The notes beneath the pieces are model-generated. The model was not told where the DNA came from and did no database searches. It saw nothing but the letters and a program-made list of their open reading frames with translations. Below, piece after piece: positions 56,113 to 64,000 of a stretch of DNA of 64,000 bases. A program made the translations under genes and the position numbers. Positions within the stretch are counted from its first letter, which is position 1; each line of letters opens with the position of its first letter. The DNA is taken from positions 62,001-126,000 of the forward strand of contig NZ_FRDJ01000002.1 in the NCBI RefSeq assembly GCF_900143265.1, in the 5' to 3' direction. The stretch comes from Fervidobacterium gondwanense DSM 13020 (GTDB lineage Bacteria; Thermotogota; Thermotogae; Thermotogales; Fervidobacteriaceae).

Positions 56113-56606
56113 CATTTCACCTCAGTTTGAATTTTGAATTTCTCTCGAAGTTTCTTTTCAACAATTTCTGGTACCCACTGAGAGATTGTGCCTCCGAACG
56201 ACGCAACTTCTTTGACAAGACTTGAGGAAAGAAACGAAAAATTCTTATCGGTCATAAGGAATACGGTTTCCACACCGTCGCAAATTTCTTTGTTTGCAAG
56301 CGCCATTTGCAATTCATATTCAAAATCTGTAACTGCCCTGAGACCCCTTATTACTACATTGATCTTCTTCGCTGAAGTGTATTCCACAAGCAGACCAGAA
56401 AATGTTTCAACATGTACATTTGGTATGTTTTTCAAGCATTCTTGAACCATTTCTATCCTCTCATCAACGCTGAATGTGTAATTCTTCTTTTTGTTTTCCA
56501 TTATAACCACATAAAGCTCGTCGAATAGCAACGCTGCCCGCTTTGCAATATCTATATGACCGTAAGTTATTGGGTCAAATGACCCGGGATACACAGCTTT
56601 TACCAT
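56112..56606 (-). CDS. coaD: Phosphopantetheine adenylyltransferase
   Basis: CoaD makes dephospho-CoA from phosphopantetheine and ATP, the fourth step of CoA synthesis. Motifs: [19 protein letters not shown] (the T/HxGH nucleotidyl-transfer site), [18 protein letters not shown] and the terminal [12 protein letters not shown]. The ATG at 56606 follows AAGGGGTG, giving 164 residues, normal for the family. It overlaps the ABC ATPase gene by a few bases. Confidence 0.95.
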   Translation of the reverse strand: MVKAVYPGSFDPITYGHIDIAKRAALLFDELYVVIMENKKKNYTFSVDERIEMVQECLKNIPNVHVETFSGLLVEYTSAKKINVVIRGLRAVTDFEYELQMALANKEICDGVETVFLMTDKNFSFLSSSLVKEVASFGGTISQWVPEIVEKKLREKFKIQTEVK

Positions 56607-56620
56607 ATCGTACACCCCTT

Positions 56621-57967
56621 CTATTGCTCAGAGTGGAAAACATCTGGCTCGAAGAAATTTGTAGAGGATGGATTGAACATCAACGTTACTGTCCCTATTG
56701 GACCGTTTCTTTGCTTTCCAATGATTATCTCAGTTTCATGTGGCAAATCTACGTGCTGTTTTTTGTAGTACTCATCTCTGTACAGGAATATAACTACGTC
56801 GGCATCTTGTTCGATTGCCCCTGATTCTCTCAAATCGCTAAGACGTGGGCGTTTGTCTTCCCTTTGCTCAACTGCACGTGATAATTGCGAAAGTGCTATG
56901 ATTGATACATCAAGCTCTCTTGCAAGCAGTTTTAAAGATCTAGAAATTTCTGAGATTTCTTGTTGTCTGCTGTCTCTCCTTCCATCTCCTATATCCATAA
57001 GTTGCAGGTAATCAATAAATATCGCATCTATGTTATACTCCTTTTTCATTCTTCGCGCTTTAGCCCTCAAAACTCTCGGTTCGAGGTTAGACTCATCATC
57101 GACTATGATGTTTGCTTTCATTATTCTTGAAGCTCCTTGTACAAGCCTCTTCCATTCATCATCGCTCAACCATCCGCGCCTAACTTTCTGTAAGTCCACG
57201 AGAGATTCCATACAAAGGAGCCTTTGTATAAGTTGTTCTTTGCTCATTTCGAGACTGAAGATACCCACAGAAGCTTCTCCAATCATTGCCATGTTCTTAG
57301 CAAGGTTTAGCGCAAAAGCTGTTTTACCAACACTTGGCCTCGCTGCGATGATAATCAAATCAGACTTGTGGAACCCAGAGGTCATTTCGTCCAACTTTTT
57401 GAAACCTGTTGGAATTCCCGTAACTAATCCTGTCATTCCTTTTAAATGTTTGTTTCTCAGATCTTCGAGATGTTCAAAAACCTCGGTAAGTGCGCTTCTT
57501 ATATCAATGTATGTCTTTGTTGCTCTTGATTCAGCGATTCTAAACACAAGTCTTTCTGCCTCATCCAAAACCTCTTCTACGTCAAGCGCTTCGTTGTATG
57601 CTTTTTCGACAATCATGCTACCTGCTGTGATAAGCTCTCTAAGAACTGCTTTATCACGAATGATCTGTGCATACATCTCAGAGTGTGCGGCAGTTGGCAC
57701 GTTATCAGCAAGCTGAGCAACGTAAAGTTCACCGCCTATTTTTTCAAGCAGCCCCTTTGATTTTAGCCTGTCGCAGACAGATATTATATCTATAGGTTGG
57801 CCATCATCATGAAGCTCTTCTATGGCGCTGAAGATAGCTTTGTGTTTTTGGTCGTAAAAATCTGCTGAGCTTACAATTGAAACAATGTTATCCAATCTCT
57901 CTGGCTCAATTAATATGCTTCCAATTAGGGCTTGTTCTGCTTCTATGCTGGCAGGTATATTCTTCAC
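56621..57967 (-). CDS. dnaB: Replicative DNA helicase DnaB
   Basis: DnaB is the hexameric 5'-3' replication fork helicase. The N-terminal domain starts with [19 protein letters not shown]; the RecA-like motor has Walker [11 protein letters not shown], Walker [11 protein letters not shown] and the arginine-finger region ([33 protein letters not shown]). Length is 448 residues with no intein. Start is GTG 57967 after GAGGAGG. It lies between lnt upstream and coaD downstream. Confidence 0.96.
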   Translation of the reverse strand: MKNIPASIEAEQALIGSILIEPERLDNIVSIVSSADFYDQKHKAIFSAIEELHDDGQPIDIISVCDRLKSKGLLEKIGGELYVAQLADNVPTAAHSEMYAQIIRDKAVLRELITAGSMIVEKAYNEALDVEEVLDEAERLVFRIAESRATKTYIDIRSALTEVFEHLEDLRNKHLKGMTGLVTGIPTGFKKLDEMTSGFHKSDLIIIAARPSVGKTAFALNLAKNMAMIGEASVGIFSLEMSKEQLIQRLLCMESLVDLQKVRRGWLSDDEWKRLVQGASRIMKANIIVDDESNLEPRVLRAKARRMKKEYNIDAIFIDYLQLMDIGDGRRDSRQQEISEISRSLKLLARELDVSIIALSQLSRAVEQREDKRPRLSDLRESGAIEQDADVVIFLYRDEYYKKQHVDLPHETEIIIGKQRNGPIGTVTLMFNPSSTNFFEPDVFHSEQ

Positions 57968-57991
57968 TTATGCTACCTCCTCAAACTGCTA

Positions 57992-59461
57992 TTAGTCGAA
58001 AATGGTATTTTTCTTCTTCAATGTTAAGCCGCTAAGAATTATTATAAATAAGGAGACGAGAACAATATATTCTCCAAACTTTATATAAAACGTTTCTTGT
58101 GTATTTATGCTGATATACATTGTTCTTGAAATTGTTCCATAAGGAAGTTGTGTATAGTTTCCAAAGATGTCTACAACACCACTTATGCCGGTGTTCGAAA
58201 CTTGAATGACATATCTTCTTGTTTCTATAGCTCTGAAAATCGATTGGACAAAATGCTGTTGGAGCGGAATGCGTGAGTTATACCATCCATCATTAGTTAT
58301 AACCACTATTGCCCCAACATCGCGAGCCAATTTTCTTGACAAGTTTGGAAAGAAAGACTCAAAACATATTTCAAAGCCGATTTTTCCATACCCTGGAATA
58401 TCGATATCCTTTAGCGTCCCAGGCGAGAAATAATACATTCCCTTCAAAAAGCTCAGAGAGCCAAATATGCTCCCATACGGTAGCATTTCGACAAATGGAA
58501 AGAGCTTTACTTTATCATATTTATCTAAGAAGCTTCCATTACTATAAATAACAGCGCTGTTAAAAGCTTTGTCTTCATCAAGAGTTGGGAACCCAACAAC
58601 TATTATTCTTTTAGAGAATATTTCAAGAAGCTCTTTTTCAACATCAGAATTTCTTATATCTGTTCCAGGAAAAACAGCTTCGGGAAATATTGTCATATAT
58701 TCTGGCGTATCTGAAAATTGCTTTTCTATATAGTCGACGATTTCTGAGGAACTGTAAGAATACTTGACTTTTTGCGGTACATTTGTTTGGGCAAGAACAA
58801 CAGGTTTGTCCCCAATTATCTTAGGTATGAATCGCTCGATAATACCATCACCAGAAATTATTATGACAAATATTGATAACATTACAAGCAGATTTGCTTT
58901 GCTTTTTTTGAGCAATCTGTAAGATTCATAGTTTATTACAACGATTACAAAGACCAATCCAAGGGTGCCAGTAATAGAAAGTAGTTGTAATATCCCTGTG
59001 AAGTTGTACAGTGCATCACTCAATCTTCCACCTGTGAATCCCAGGTCGCCGATTCCCCTAAGATATTCTGACAGTGTGTACGCAGAAGCAACGAACAGTG
59101 GTTGCAGAAACCTGTATTTTATCCTTTCAGCCCAGAGACCGTATAAGAAGCCGAATAACAAAAATGGCAGGGCTTCAAGTACGCAAAAAAGCAAATATAC
59201 GAAAAAACCCGCGGTTGGTCCAAATCTTCCGAAAAGCTCTGGTAAACCTGTGGTGAGTGTGTTAATTAAGTAGTGAAAATTAACAAAAGAGAAAATGAAG
59301 AAGTATAAAAATGAGCTAAGAGCTGTGAGAATGGGTCCCTTTCTCTCTAACGAAAAGAACAGCGGTATTAACGCAAAAAACACTAATCCCCCGTAGAGAT
59401 AACCTGGCATGGAAAGAGTCGTGAGAAGCGATGCGATTAAGATATTTAATATCTCACCCAC
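57992..59461 (-). CDS. lnt: Apolipoprotein N-acyltransferase
   Basis: Lnt adds the third acyl chain to bacterial lipoproteins on the periplasmic side of the membrane. The 489 residues have several N-terminal membrane helices, then a nitrilase-type catalytic domain with Glu261 (FPEAVFPG), Lys317 (YDKVKLFPF) and Cys366 (GFEICFESF), the full triad, and a C-terminal helix. Start is GTG 59461. It indicates a triacylated lipoprotein pathway, fitting an organism with an outer envelope. It is 24 bases upstream of dnaB. Confidence 0.92.
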   Translation of the reverse strand: MGEILNILIASLLTTLSMPGYLYGGLVFFALIPLFFSLERKGPILTALSSFLYFFIFSFVNFHYLINTLTTGLPELFGRFGPTAGFFVYLLFCVLEALPFLLFGFLYGLWAERIKYRFLQPLFVASAYTLSEYLRGIGDLGFTGGRLSDALYNFTGILQLLSITGTLGLVFVIVVINYESYRLLKKSKANLLVMLSIFVIIISGDGIIERFIPKIIGDKPVVLAQTNVPQKVKYSYSSSEIVDYIEKQFSDTPEYMTIFPEAVFPGTDIRNSDVEKELLEIFSKRIIVVGFPTLDEDKAFNSAVIYSNGSFLDKYDKVKLFPFVEMLPYGSIFGSLSFLKGMYYFSPGTLKDIDIPGYGKIGFEICFESFFPNLSRKLARDVGAIVVITNDGWYNSRIPLQQHFVQSIFRAIETRRYVIQVSNTGISGVVDIFGNYTQLPYGTISRTMYISINTQETFYIKFGEYIVLVSLFIIILSGLTLKKKNTIFD

Positions 59462-59509
59462 AAAATTCCCCCCGTTTTCTCATTAATTTATACACATAAA
59501 GAAGTTTAA

Positions 59510-60664
59510 TTATTTTATGAATATCTCAACCGCTTTTCTCAGATGGTTGGCAACGTATTCTTGGTCTTCTTTTTCAAGGTCAGTGTAGAACGGTATCGCT
59601 ATTGTTCTTCCTGAAATATCTTCCGTAACAGACAAGGTTCCCTCGCTCCATCCAAGTTCTCTATATGGTCTTTGTAGGTGCACAGGAGAGAAATAATTTC
59701 TACATTGTATGCCATTCTCTTCCAAATACTTCATAACGTTATCCCTAATAGACTTGTTTGCAGGCTTTGGCAGTCTTACCACATACACAAACCATGACAT
59801 CTTTGTCACGTAATCCATAACCTTTGGAGTTTCAATGCCAGAGTCTTTTAACAGTTCCTCGTATCTCTTCGCTACGGTATTTCTCTTATCAATAATCGTA
59901 TCTATTCGCTTCATCTGAGACCATCCAAGCGCTGCTGACATTTCATCTATTCTGTAATTGTATCCTATATAATCGTGCGAAAGCCATCCTTGACCTTCTC
60001 CTCTTCCTTGGTTTCTCATCGCAGCAGACAGTTTGAATATTTCGTCACTATCTGTAACTATTATGCCACCTTCGCCTGTGGTTATCTGTTTATTGGGATA
60101 AAACGCAAATGCGCCAGCTAATCCAAATGTTCCAACTTTCTTTCCTTTATATTCACTTCCGAGGGCTTCACAAGAATCTTCAATTATCTTCACGTCATAT
60201 TTCTCGCATACGTTAACTACGCTATCCCAATCCAATGGATGCCCAAATACGTCAACCGCCATTAGAAACATACTTCTGTATTTTCCAGCGTTTTTTTCAA
60301 CGACTTGCTCAAAATGTTCCATATCCATATTCATAGTCTCAGGTTCTATGTCAACGAACTCAACATTCCCACCTTCATAAAGTGCAACGTTTGCAGAAGC
60401 AACGAATGTAAATGACGGAACTATGAGTAAATCATCCTTTCCAAACCCCAAAGCTTTGATGATTAAGTGCAGAGCACTTGTACCGCTTGAAACTGCGACT
60501 GCATATTTTGTCCCAACATAGCTCGCAATACTCTCCTCAAACATTCTTGTGTATTTTCCTATGCTCAACCTGCCTGATTTCAAGACTTCTACAACAACTT
60601 CTATATCACCTTCTGATATCTGCGGATTTGAAAGTGGAACTGTCTTTTTACCTTTTTCTTCCAT
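59510..60664 (-). CDS. DegT/DnrJ/EryC1/StrS family aminotransferase
   Basis: A PLP-dependent sugar aminotransferase-like protein of 384 residues. The PLP-binding Lys is K192 (FYPNKQITTGEGG); other family marks are SSGTSALHLIIKALG, EDSCEALGSEYKGKKVG and IGYNYRIDEMSAALG. Such enzymes act on nucleotide-linked keto sugars in surface polysaccharide synthesis. No sugar nucleotide genes are nearby, so the substrate is uncertain. It has its own likely promoter (TATAAT at 60713-60708) and precedes lnt. Confidence 0.9.
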   Translation of the reverse strand: MEEKGKKTVPLSNPQISEGDIEVVVEVLKSGRLSIGKYTRMFEESIASYVGTKYAVAVSSGTSALHLIIKALGFGKDDLLIVPSFTFVASANVALYEGGNVEFVDIEPETMNMDMEHFEQVVEKNAGKYRSMFLMAVDVFGHPLDWDSVVNVCEKYDVKIIEDSCEALGSEYKGKKVGTFGLAGAFAFYPNKQITTGEGGIIVTDSDEIFKLSAAMRNQGRGEGQGWLSHDYIGYNYRIDEMSAALGWSQMKRIDTIIDKRNTVAKRYEELLKDSGIETPKVMDYVTKMSWFVYVVRLPKPANKSIRDNVMKYLEENGIQCRNYFSPVHLQRPYRELGWSEGTLSVTEDISGRTIAIPFYTDLEKEDQEYVANHLRKAVEIFIK

Positions 60665-60707
60665 CTCATCAGCTCCTTATATTGTAATAATTCTGCACTC
60701 CAGAGAG

Positions 60708-60716
60708 ATTATATCA
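60708..60716 (-). promoter_or_regulatory. Putative extended -10 promoter of the aminotransferase gene
   Basis: Minus-strand TGA-TATAAT (60716-60708) about 45 bases upstream of the start. No clear -35 box, since that position is inside the upstream terminator. Confidence 0.4.
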
Positions 60717-60724
60717 TAAAACGA

Positions 60725-60748
60725 CAAAAAATGTCCCTAATTGGGACA
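60725..60748 (-). terminator. Terminator of the TPR protein gene
   Basis: Minus-strand TGTCCC-AATTA-GGGACA followed by TTTTTT. It separates the TPR-CDF genes from the aminotransferase gene. Confidence 0.85.
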
Positions 60749-60774
60749 CTTTTATACCTGCATTTGTTTACCAA

Positions 60775-61830
60775 CTATTCGATTTTTATTCTTTTCAGAA
60801 AATTATATTCATTGAAGGCTTCTTCATACATACCAGCTTCTTCAAAAAGTTGTGCAAGTTTGAGGCGCTTGTCAGGATTAAAAGGATCTTTTTCAACAAT
60901 CTTCTTGTAAATATTTGCCGCACGTTTTTTCAAACCAAAAGTCCTAAATAGAACATACCGTGGATAGCGAAACGCGAAGACAATTGTAATTGGGAGAATT
61001 ATAAGAACGGTGATAATAAGCTTTTGAACATATGAAGACAATTTTATACTTCCTAACTTTTTAAGATGCTCAGCAAACCATATAGAAATCCTTTTATGCC
61101 AAGATATCTTATTCTTTTCTTCCTCCTTTAGAAAAAGTTCTTCCATTTCTTGGAGTTTGTAGCCATCATTGCTAAAGTACCTATAAAGTTCGAGCAATTT
61201 GACTCTTTGATTTTCGTCCGACTCGGAATACTGCTTATACAAATGTTTGAGAAGCTTACTGCCAGCATCTGCAATATCCAATTTCTTAAGGATGTTTTTA
61301 ACAAAGTATTCGCGTGCTTTTTGGTCTTCTAACAAAATTTGTATTATTTCACGTGTGAATTTTTCAAAAAAATGCTCTGTCTCTGGTAGAAACTTTAATA
61401 AAATAATTACTGATAAATCTTTAGATATATTTTCACTGATGTAATTTACTATTCGCTCAGTCCCAAAAATCTCTACGATGTAATATTGCGAGCTTTTAAG
61501 AATCTCAAAATTCTTAGAAAACTCAACAAGCTGTGACAAATCTTCTTTCACTGCAAATTCGTAATCTTTGAGTTTGCGTTTTGCGTTTACAAGCCTTCCA
61601 ATTCTTTCGATTTTTTCTTCCTCATCTTTAGATATGCTACTACCGAGCCTTGAAACATAAACAAGATACATATCCCAGGCAAACTCTGGGTCAGTTTTTG
61701 ACTTCTCAGCGATTTCATCTAATGTCAGTGGAAAGACAAGAGAAGAGAGTAGAATTATAGCAACAAATAAAGACTTGAGAAATATGTCAACTTTAGTGCT
61801 TTTCTGACAATCCGAAAGGTTCTGTTTCAT
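60775..61830 (-). CDS. Unknown membrane protein with C-terminal TPR repeat
   Basis: I do not recognise this family. The 351-residue protein has a probable signal peptide or anchor at its start (about residues 20-38), a long Lys/Glu-rich helical region, one clear membrane helix near residue 265-285 (VLIILPITIVFAF) and a C-terminal TPR-like pair (RAANIYKKIVEKDPFNPDKRLKLAQLFEEAGMYEEAFNEY). The TPR part would be cytoplasmic if the first segment is a cleaved signal peptide. ATG at 61830 follows GGAGG. It overlaps the end of the CDF gene by 38 bases. Confidence 0.6.
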   Translation of the reverse strand: MKQNLSDCQKSTKVDIFLKSLFVAIILLSSLVFPLTLDEIAEKSKTDPEFAWDMYLVYVSRLGSSISKDEEEKIERIGRLVNAKRKLKDYEFAVKEDLSQLVEFSKNFEILKSSQYYIVEIFGTERIVNYISENISKDLSVIILLKFLPETEHFFEKFTREIIQILLEDQKAREYFVKNILKKLDIADAGSKLLKHLYKQYSESDENQRVKLLELYRYFSNDGYKLQEMEELFLKEEEKNKISWHKRISIWFAEHLKKLGSIKLSSYVQKLIITVLIILPITIVFAFRYPRYVLFRTFGLKKRAANIYKKIVEKDPFNPDKRLKLAQLFEEAGMYEEAFNEYNFLKRIKIE

Positions 61831-62707
61831 CGTTTTCCTCCGGTTCGACATGAATTACGACATCATATATTTCCTTTGTATCGCTGAGTTTTCTTTTGAT
61901 ACACTTTGTTATATCGTGTGCTTCTTTTACACTCATAGTGCCAGTGACTTCTATATCCATATCTATATCGAATTTCCCACCGACCTTGCGTACCCTGACT
62001 TTGTGTGGGTTTAGAGCACCACACTCTTTACACACTTTGAATATATTTTCGTAAATCCACATCTCTTCTTCCTTGAGACCATCCATTAACTCGTGAGCGT
62101 TCTCTTCAAATACTTCCCATGCCACTTTTATAATTATACCAGACATCACGACACCAATCAAAGGGTCCATCCATGCTAATCCAATTTTGTTTAATCCAAC
62201 CCCAAGGAACACAAGTCCTGAAAGCAGTATATCATTTCTCATATTCTTTGCTTCCGCAATCATTGAATTACTCTTGTATTTCTTACCTGTAGAGTACTCA
62301 ATCGTAAACAAGAATGTCTTTCCAGCGACCGACAATACCGCGACTAAAAGGGGTAAGAAACCTTCCAAAACTTGATAACGCCCTGTTATAAGTCTATGCA
62401 AACTTTCAATAAGTAGGCTCACGCCAGCATAGAATACGACGAAAGAGATTATCTTAGCACCTATGTTCTCAGCCTTTTGGTGTCCGTAAGGGTGTTCCTT
62501 ATCTGGTGGTCTTCGAGAAATTATCGTTGCAAGTAACATTGTAGAAGATGTCAGGATATCGGTAGATGTGTCTATACCGTCCGCTAAAACCGCCATGCTC
62601 TTGAAAATCAGCCCAACGGTCACTTTTAGTACTGCGAGCAGTAAATTCGTTGCCACAGCTATTATTGCAACTTGGCGAAGTTTCTTATCAATTGTGGAGT
62701 TCTGCAA
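61793..62707 (-). CDS. Cation diffusion facilitator (probable Mn/Fe-type metal exporter)
   Basis: The 304-residue CDF has six membrane segments and a C-terminal ferredoxin-like metal-binding domain. The transport site is read as Asp46 and Asp50 (DTSTD, helix 2) plus Asn155 and Asp159 (NMRND, helix 5). Zinc CDFs have His at the first helix-5 position; Asn there is characteristic of manganese-type carriers, so Mn(II) export is inferred. The acidic C-terminus ends in FGLSEKH. TTG at 62707 follows AAGGAGG. It is co-directional with the TPR protein gene, which it overlaps. Confidence 0.85.
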   Translation of the reverse strand: MQNSTIDKKLRQVAIIAVATNLLLAVLKVTVGLIFKSMAVLADGIDTSTDILTSSTMLLATIISRRPPDKEHPYGHQKAENIGAKIISFVVFYAGVSLLIESLHRLITGRYQVLEGFLPLLVAVLSVAGKTFLFTIEYSTGKKYKSNSMIAEAKNMRNDILLSGLVFLGVGLNKIGLAWMDPLIGVVMSGIIIKVAWEVFEENAHELMDGLKEEEMWIYENIFKVCKECGALNPHKVRVRKVGGKFDIDMDIEVTGTMSVKEAHDITKCIKRKLSDTKEIYDVVIHVEPEENDETEPFGLSEKH

Positions 62708-62730
62708 TTTAATTCCTCCTTATTGTAGAT

Positions 62731-62764
62731 TTTTATAAAAACAAGGGGCTTATTCAAGCCCCTT
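62731..62764 (-). terminator. Terminator of the infC-rpmI-rplT operon
   Basis: Minus-strand AAGGGGCTT-GAAT-AAGCCCCTT followed by GTTTTTATAAAAA; 22 bases after the rplT stop. Confidence 0.92.
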
Positions 62765-62785
62765 GATGCTGAGAATCATTATCAA

Positions 62786-63142
62786 TTATTTTCCAAGAGC
62801 CGTTTTCGCAATCGCTACGTATTCCTTGAAACTCACTGGATCGTTGACTGCAAGCTCAGCAAGCATCTTTCTATTTATGGTTACGTTTGCTAACTTTAAT
62901 CCGTGGATGAGTTCGTTGTATTTCAAGCCTTCATTTCTCGCTGCTATATTGATTCTTGTTATCCAGAGCTTTCTGAAATTCCCTTTCTTGTTTCTTCTTC
63001 CGTCGAAAGCGAATTTAAGAGCTCTATAATAGGATTGTTTTGCAAGGGTATATCTTCTGCCGAGTGCACCTCTGAATCCTTTGGCGAATTTCAGAACCTT
63101 TTTTCTTTTCTTCTTAGCATTTACAGCATTCTTTACTCGCAT
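62786..63142 (-). CDS. rplT: 50S ribosomal protein L20
   Basis: L20 is an early-assembling 23S rRNA-binding protein and, in other bacteria, the autorepressor of its operon. The 118 residues have the long basic N-terminal helix (RVKNAVNAKKKRKKVLKFAKG) and the globular C-terminal part (RDEGLKYNELIHGL-like). It is the last gene of infC-rpmI-rplT, 18 bases after rpmI. Confidence 0.97.
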   Translation of the reverse strand: MRVKNAVNAKKKRKKVLKFAKGFRGALGRRYTLAKQSYYRALKFAFDGRRNKKGNFRKLWITRINIAARNEGLKYNELIHGLKLANVTINRKMLAELAVNDPVSFKEYVAIAKTALGK

Positions 63143-63160
63143 GTCTATTCCTCCCTATGA

Positions 63161-63364
63161 TTATTTTTTTCCAAGAAGTCTAAGGATTCTTGAGCTATCA
63201 GAACTTGCAACTACATCTTCGAGTCTTAAAGCGCGGAGCGTTGATCTTCTCTTCTTTCCAGTTTTGTGCCACGCATTTGCATGCCTTCTCATTATTTTTC
63301 CATTCTTTGTTACTTTAAACCTCTTTGCTGCGGTTTTGCTTGTCTTCATCTTTTGCTTAGCCAT
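63161..63364 (-). CDS. rpmI: 50S ribosomal protein L35
   Basis: L35 is a small, highly basic 67-residue protein of the large subunit. MAKQKMKTSKTAAKRFKVT and RHANAWHKTGKKRRSTLR match the family. ATG follows AGGAGGG. It lies between infC and rplT, the conserved operon order. Confidence 0.97.
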   Translation of the reverse strand: MAKQKMKTSKTAAKRFKVTKNGKIMRRHANAWHKTGKKRRSTLRALRLEDVVASSDSSRILRLLGKK

Positions 63365-63397
63365 GACTCATCCCTCCTGTAAAAGTTTATTCTATTC

Positions 63398-63919
63398 TTA
63401 CAAATTCTTGGGTTTAAGAACCATCCACATATCTCTGCCTTCAACCTTCGCTTCTTTTTCGACATTACCGATATCAGCTATATCTTTCGCAATTCTATCT
63501 AATATCTCCTTCCCTTTGTCCATGAATGCCATTTCTCTGCCTCTGAACATCACGGTAACCTTAACCTTGTTACCTTCTTCCAAGAACCGTTTAATGTGCT
63601 TAAGTTTTGTCTGATAGTCATGTTCATTTATCGCGGTTCTAAATTTCATTTCTTTAACTTCTATTATCCTTTGGTTCTTCTTTGCCTTCTGCTCTCTCTT
63701 TGCAAGTTCGTACTTATATTTACCGTAGTCCAAAATTCTTGCCACTGGTGGTTGAGCATTTGGTGCAACCAAAATCAAATCTAACCCTCTTGATTTTGCC
63801 AAGTCAATTGCTGTGCTCTTAGACATTACACCAACAGCTTTTCCTTCCTCATCAACAACCCTCAGTTCAGAGAATGGAATCTCTTCGTTCTTTATAATCT
63901 TTTCCTTCTCGTTTTTAAT
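63398..63919 (-). CDS. infC: Translation initiation factor IF-3 with AUU start
   Basis: IF-3 binds the 30S subunit, checks start codons and prevents premature 50S joining. The N-terminal domain (RVVDEEGKAVGVMSKSTAIDLAKSRGLDLILVAPNAQPPVARI) and C-terminal domain (KEMKFRTAINEHDYQTKLKH) are intact. The AAGGAGG box (63935-63929) leaves only a GTG directly against it, while an in-frame ATT at 63919-63917 is 9 bases away. AUU/AUC starts are the hallmark of infC, which IF-3 itself represses, so I take ATT 63919, giving 173 residues. Its leader carries a terminator-like hairpin. Confidence 0.92.
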   Translation of the reverse strand: MKNEKEKIIKNEEIPFSELRVVDEEGKAVGVMSKSTAIDLAKSRGLDLILVAPNAQPPVARILDYGKYKYELAKREQKAKKNQRIIEVKEMKFRTAINEHDYQTKLKHIKRFLEEGNKVKVTVMFRGREMAFMDKGKEILDRIAKDIADIGNVEKEAKVEGRDMWMVLKPKNL

Positions 63920-63943
63920 AAGTTTCACCCTCCTTAGTAGGAT

Positions 63944-63973
63944 TAAAAAAATAAAGCGAGCATGCGCCCGCTT
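63944..63973 (-). terminator. Terminator-like hairpin in the infC leader
   Basis: Minus-strand AAGCGGGC-GCAT-GCTCGCTT (one G-T pair) followed by TATTTTTTTA, ending 9 bases before the infC ribosome-binding site. It is either the end of an upstream gene outside the window or a transcription attenuator of the infC-rpmI-rplT operon. Confidence 0.8.
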
Positions 63974-64000
63974 GATTCATTCTTTATAGAATTTAAGTTT

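Noticed and set aside
63398-63928. infC start at GTG 63928
   Set aside because: The GTG touches the Shine-Dalgarno box with no spacer; ATT at 63919 has 9 bases.
1-64000. CRISPR array, insertion sequence or prophage
   Set aside because: No array of spaced direct repeats, transposase, integrase or phage structural gene was recognised on either strand.

Overview
The window is a gene-dense, AT-rich bacterial chromosome segment with short intergenic gaps, strong GGAGG-type ribosome-binding sites and frequent GTG/TTG starts. The gene content points to the Thermotogota, most likely Fervidobacterium or a close relative: an Rnf complex, a TM1410-type putative glycoside hydrolase, HslU, Lon, maltose-type permeases with very large insertions, flagellar genes, and Lnt in an organism with an outer sheath. 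The genus is inferred from protein character only; no 16S rRNA is present.

Layout. 3-371: end of an unknown gene. 493-4709: rnfCDGEA operon closed by a strong terminator, without rnfB. 4874-9588: pnp, an M16 peptidase and hslU. 9639-13130: two sugar ABC permeases carrying unusual insertions. 13306-16087: an MFS carrier, ribF and nth. 16100-29429 (minus strand): thirteen tightly packed genes, read as holB-like, ricT, a DUF2905 gene, glpK, tsaE, lon, engB, argS, a histidine kinase, an HDOD gene, rbfA, flaG and fliD. 29563-33365 (plus): prenyl synthase, glycogen debranching enzyme and a membrane protein. 33373-35450: RidA, an EcfA-type ATPase and a divergent YitT protein. 35501-37486: a chemoreceptor gene broken by one in-frame stop. 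37849-39797: thiolase and acetoacetyl-CoA-reductase-like SDR. 39849-41911: two lone substrate-binding proteins, one behind a TPP riboswitch. 42073-44679: a large secreted metallopeptidase. 44751-48528: two MFS carriers and a MATE carrier. 48777-50996: a Clp ATPase without the ClpB middle domain, under a CIRCE operator. 51205-52527: tRNA-Cys, a CAT-anticodon tRNA, rpsF-ssb-rpsR. 52575-53483: TM1410-type protein. 53488-62707 (minus): era, holA, LolD-like ATPase, coaD, dnaB, lnt, a DegT-type aminotransferase, a TPR protein and a CDF transporter. 62786-63919 (minus): rplT-rpmI-infC.

Together the genes describe a motile, fermentative, saccharolytic thermophile: ferredoxin:NAD energetics (Rnf), sugar uptake and glycogen turnover, thiamine scavenging under riboswitch control, and an extensive protein quality-control set (Lon, HslU, CIRCE-controlled Clp, M16). 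Most promoters I could find have an extended -10 element (TGn directly before TATAAT-like hexamers). The most unusual items are the M-domain-less Clp ATPase under CIRCE, the permease pair with insertions at matching positions, the 868-residue secreted metallopeptidase, the Rnf locus without rnfB, the interrupted chemoreceptor, and the AUU start of infC. No CRISPR array, insertion sequence or prophage was recognised.
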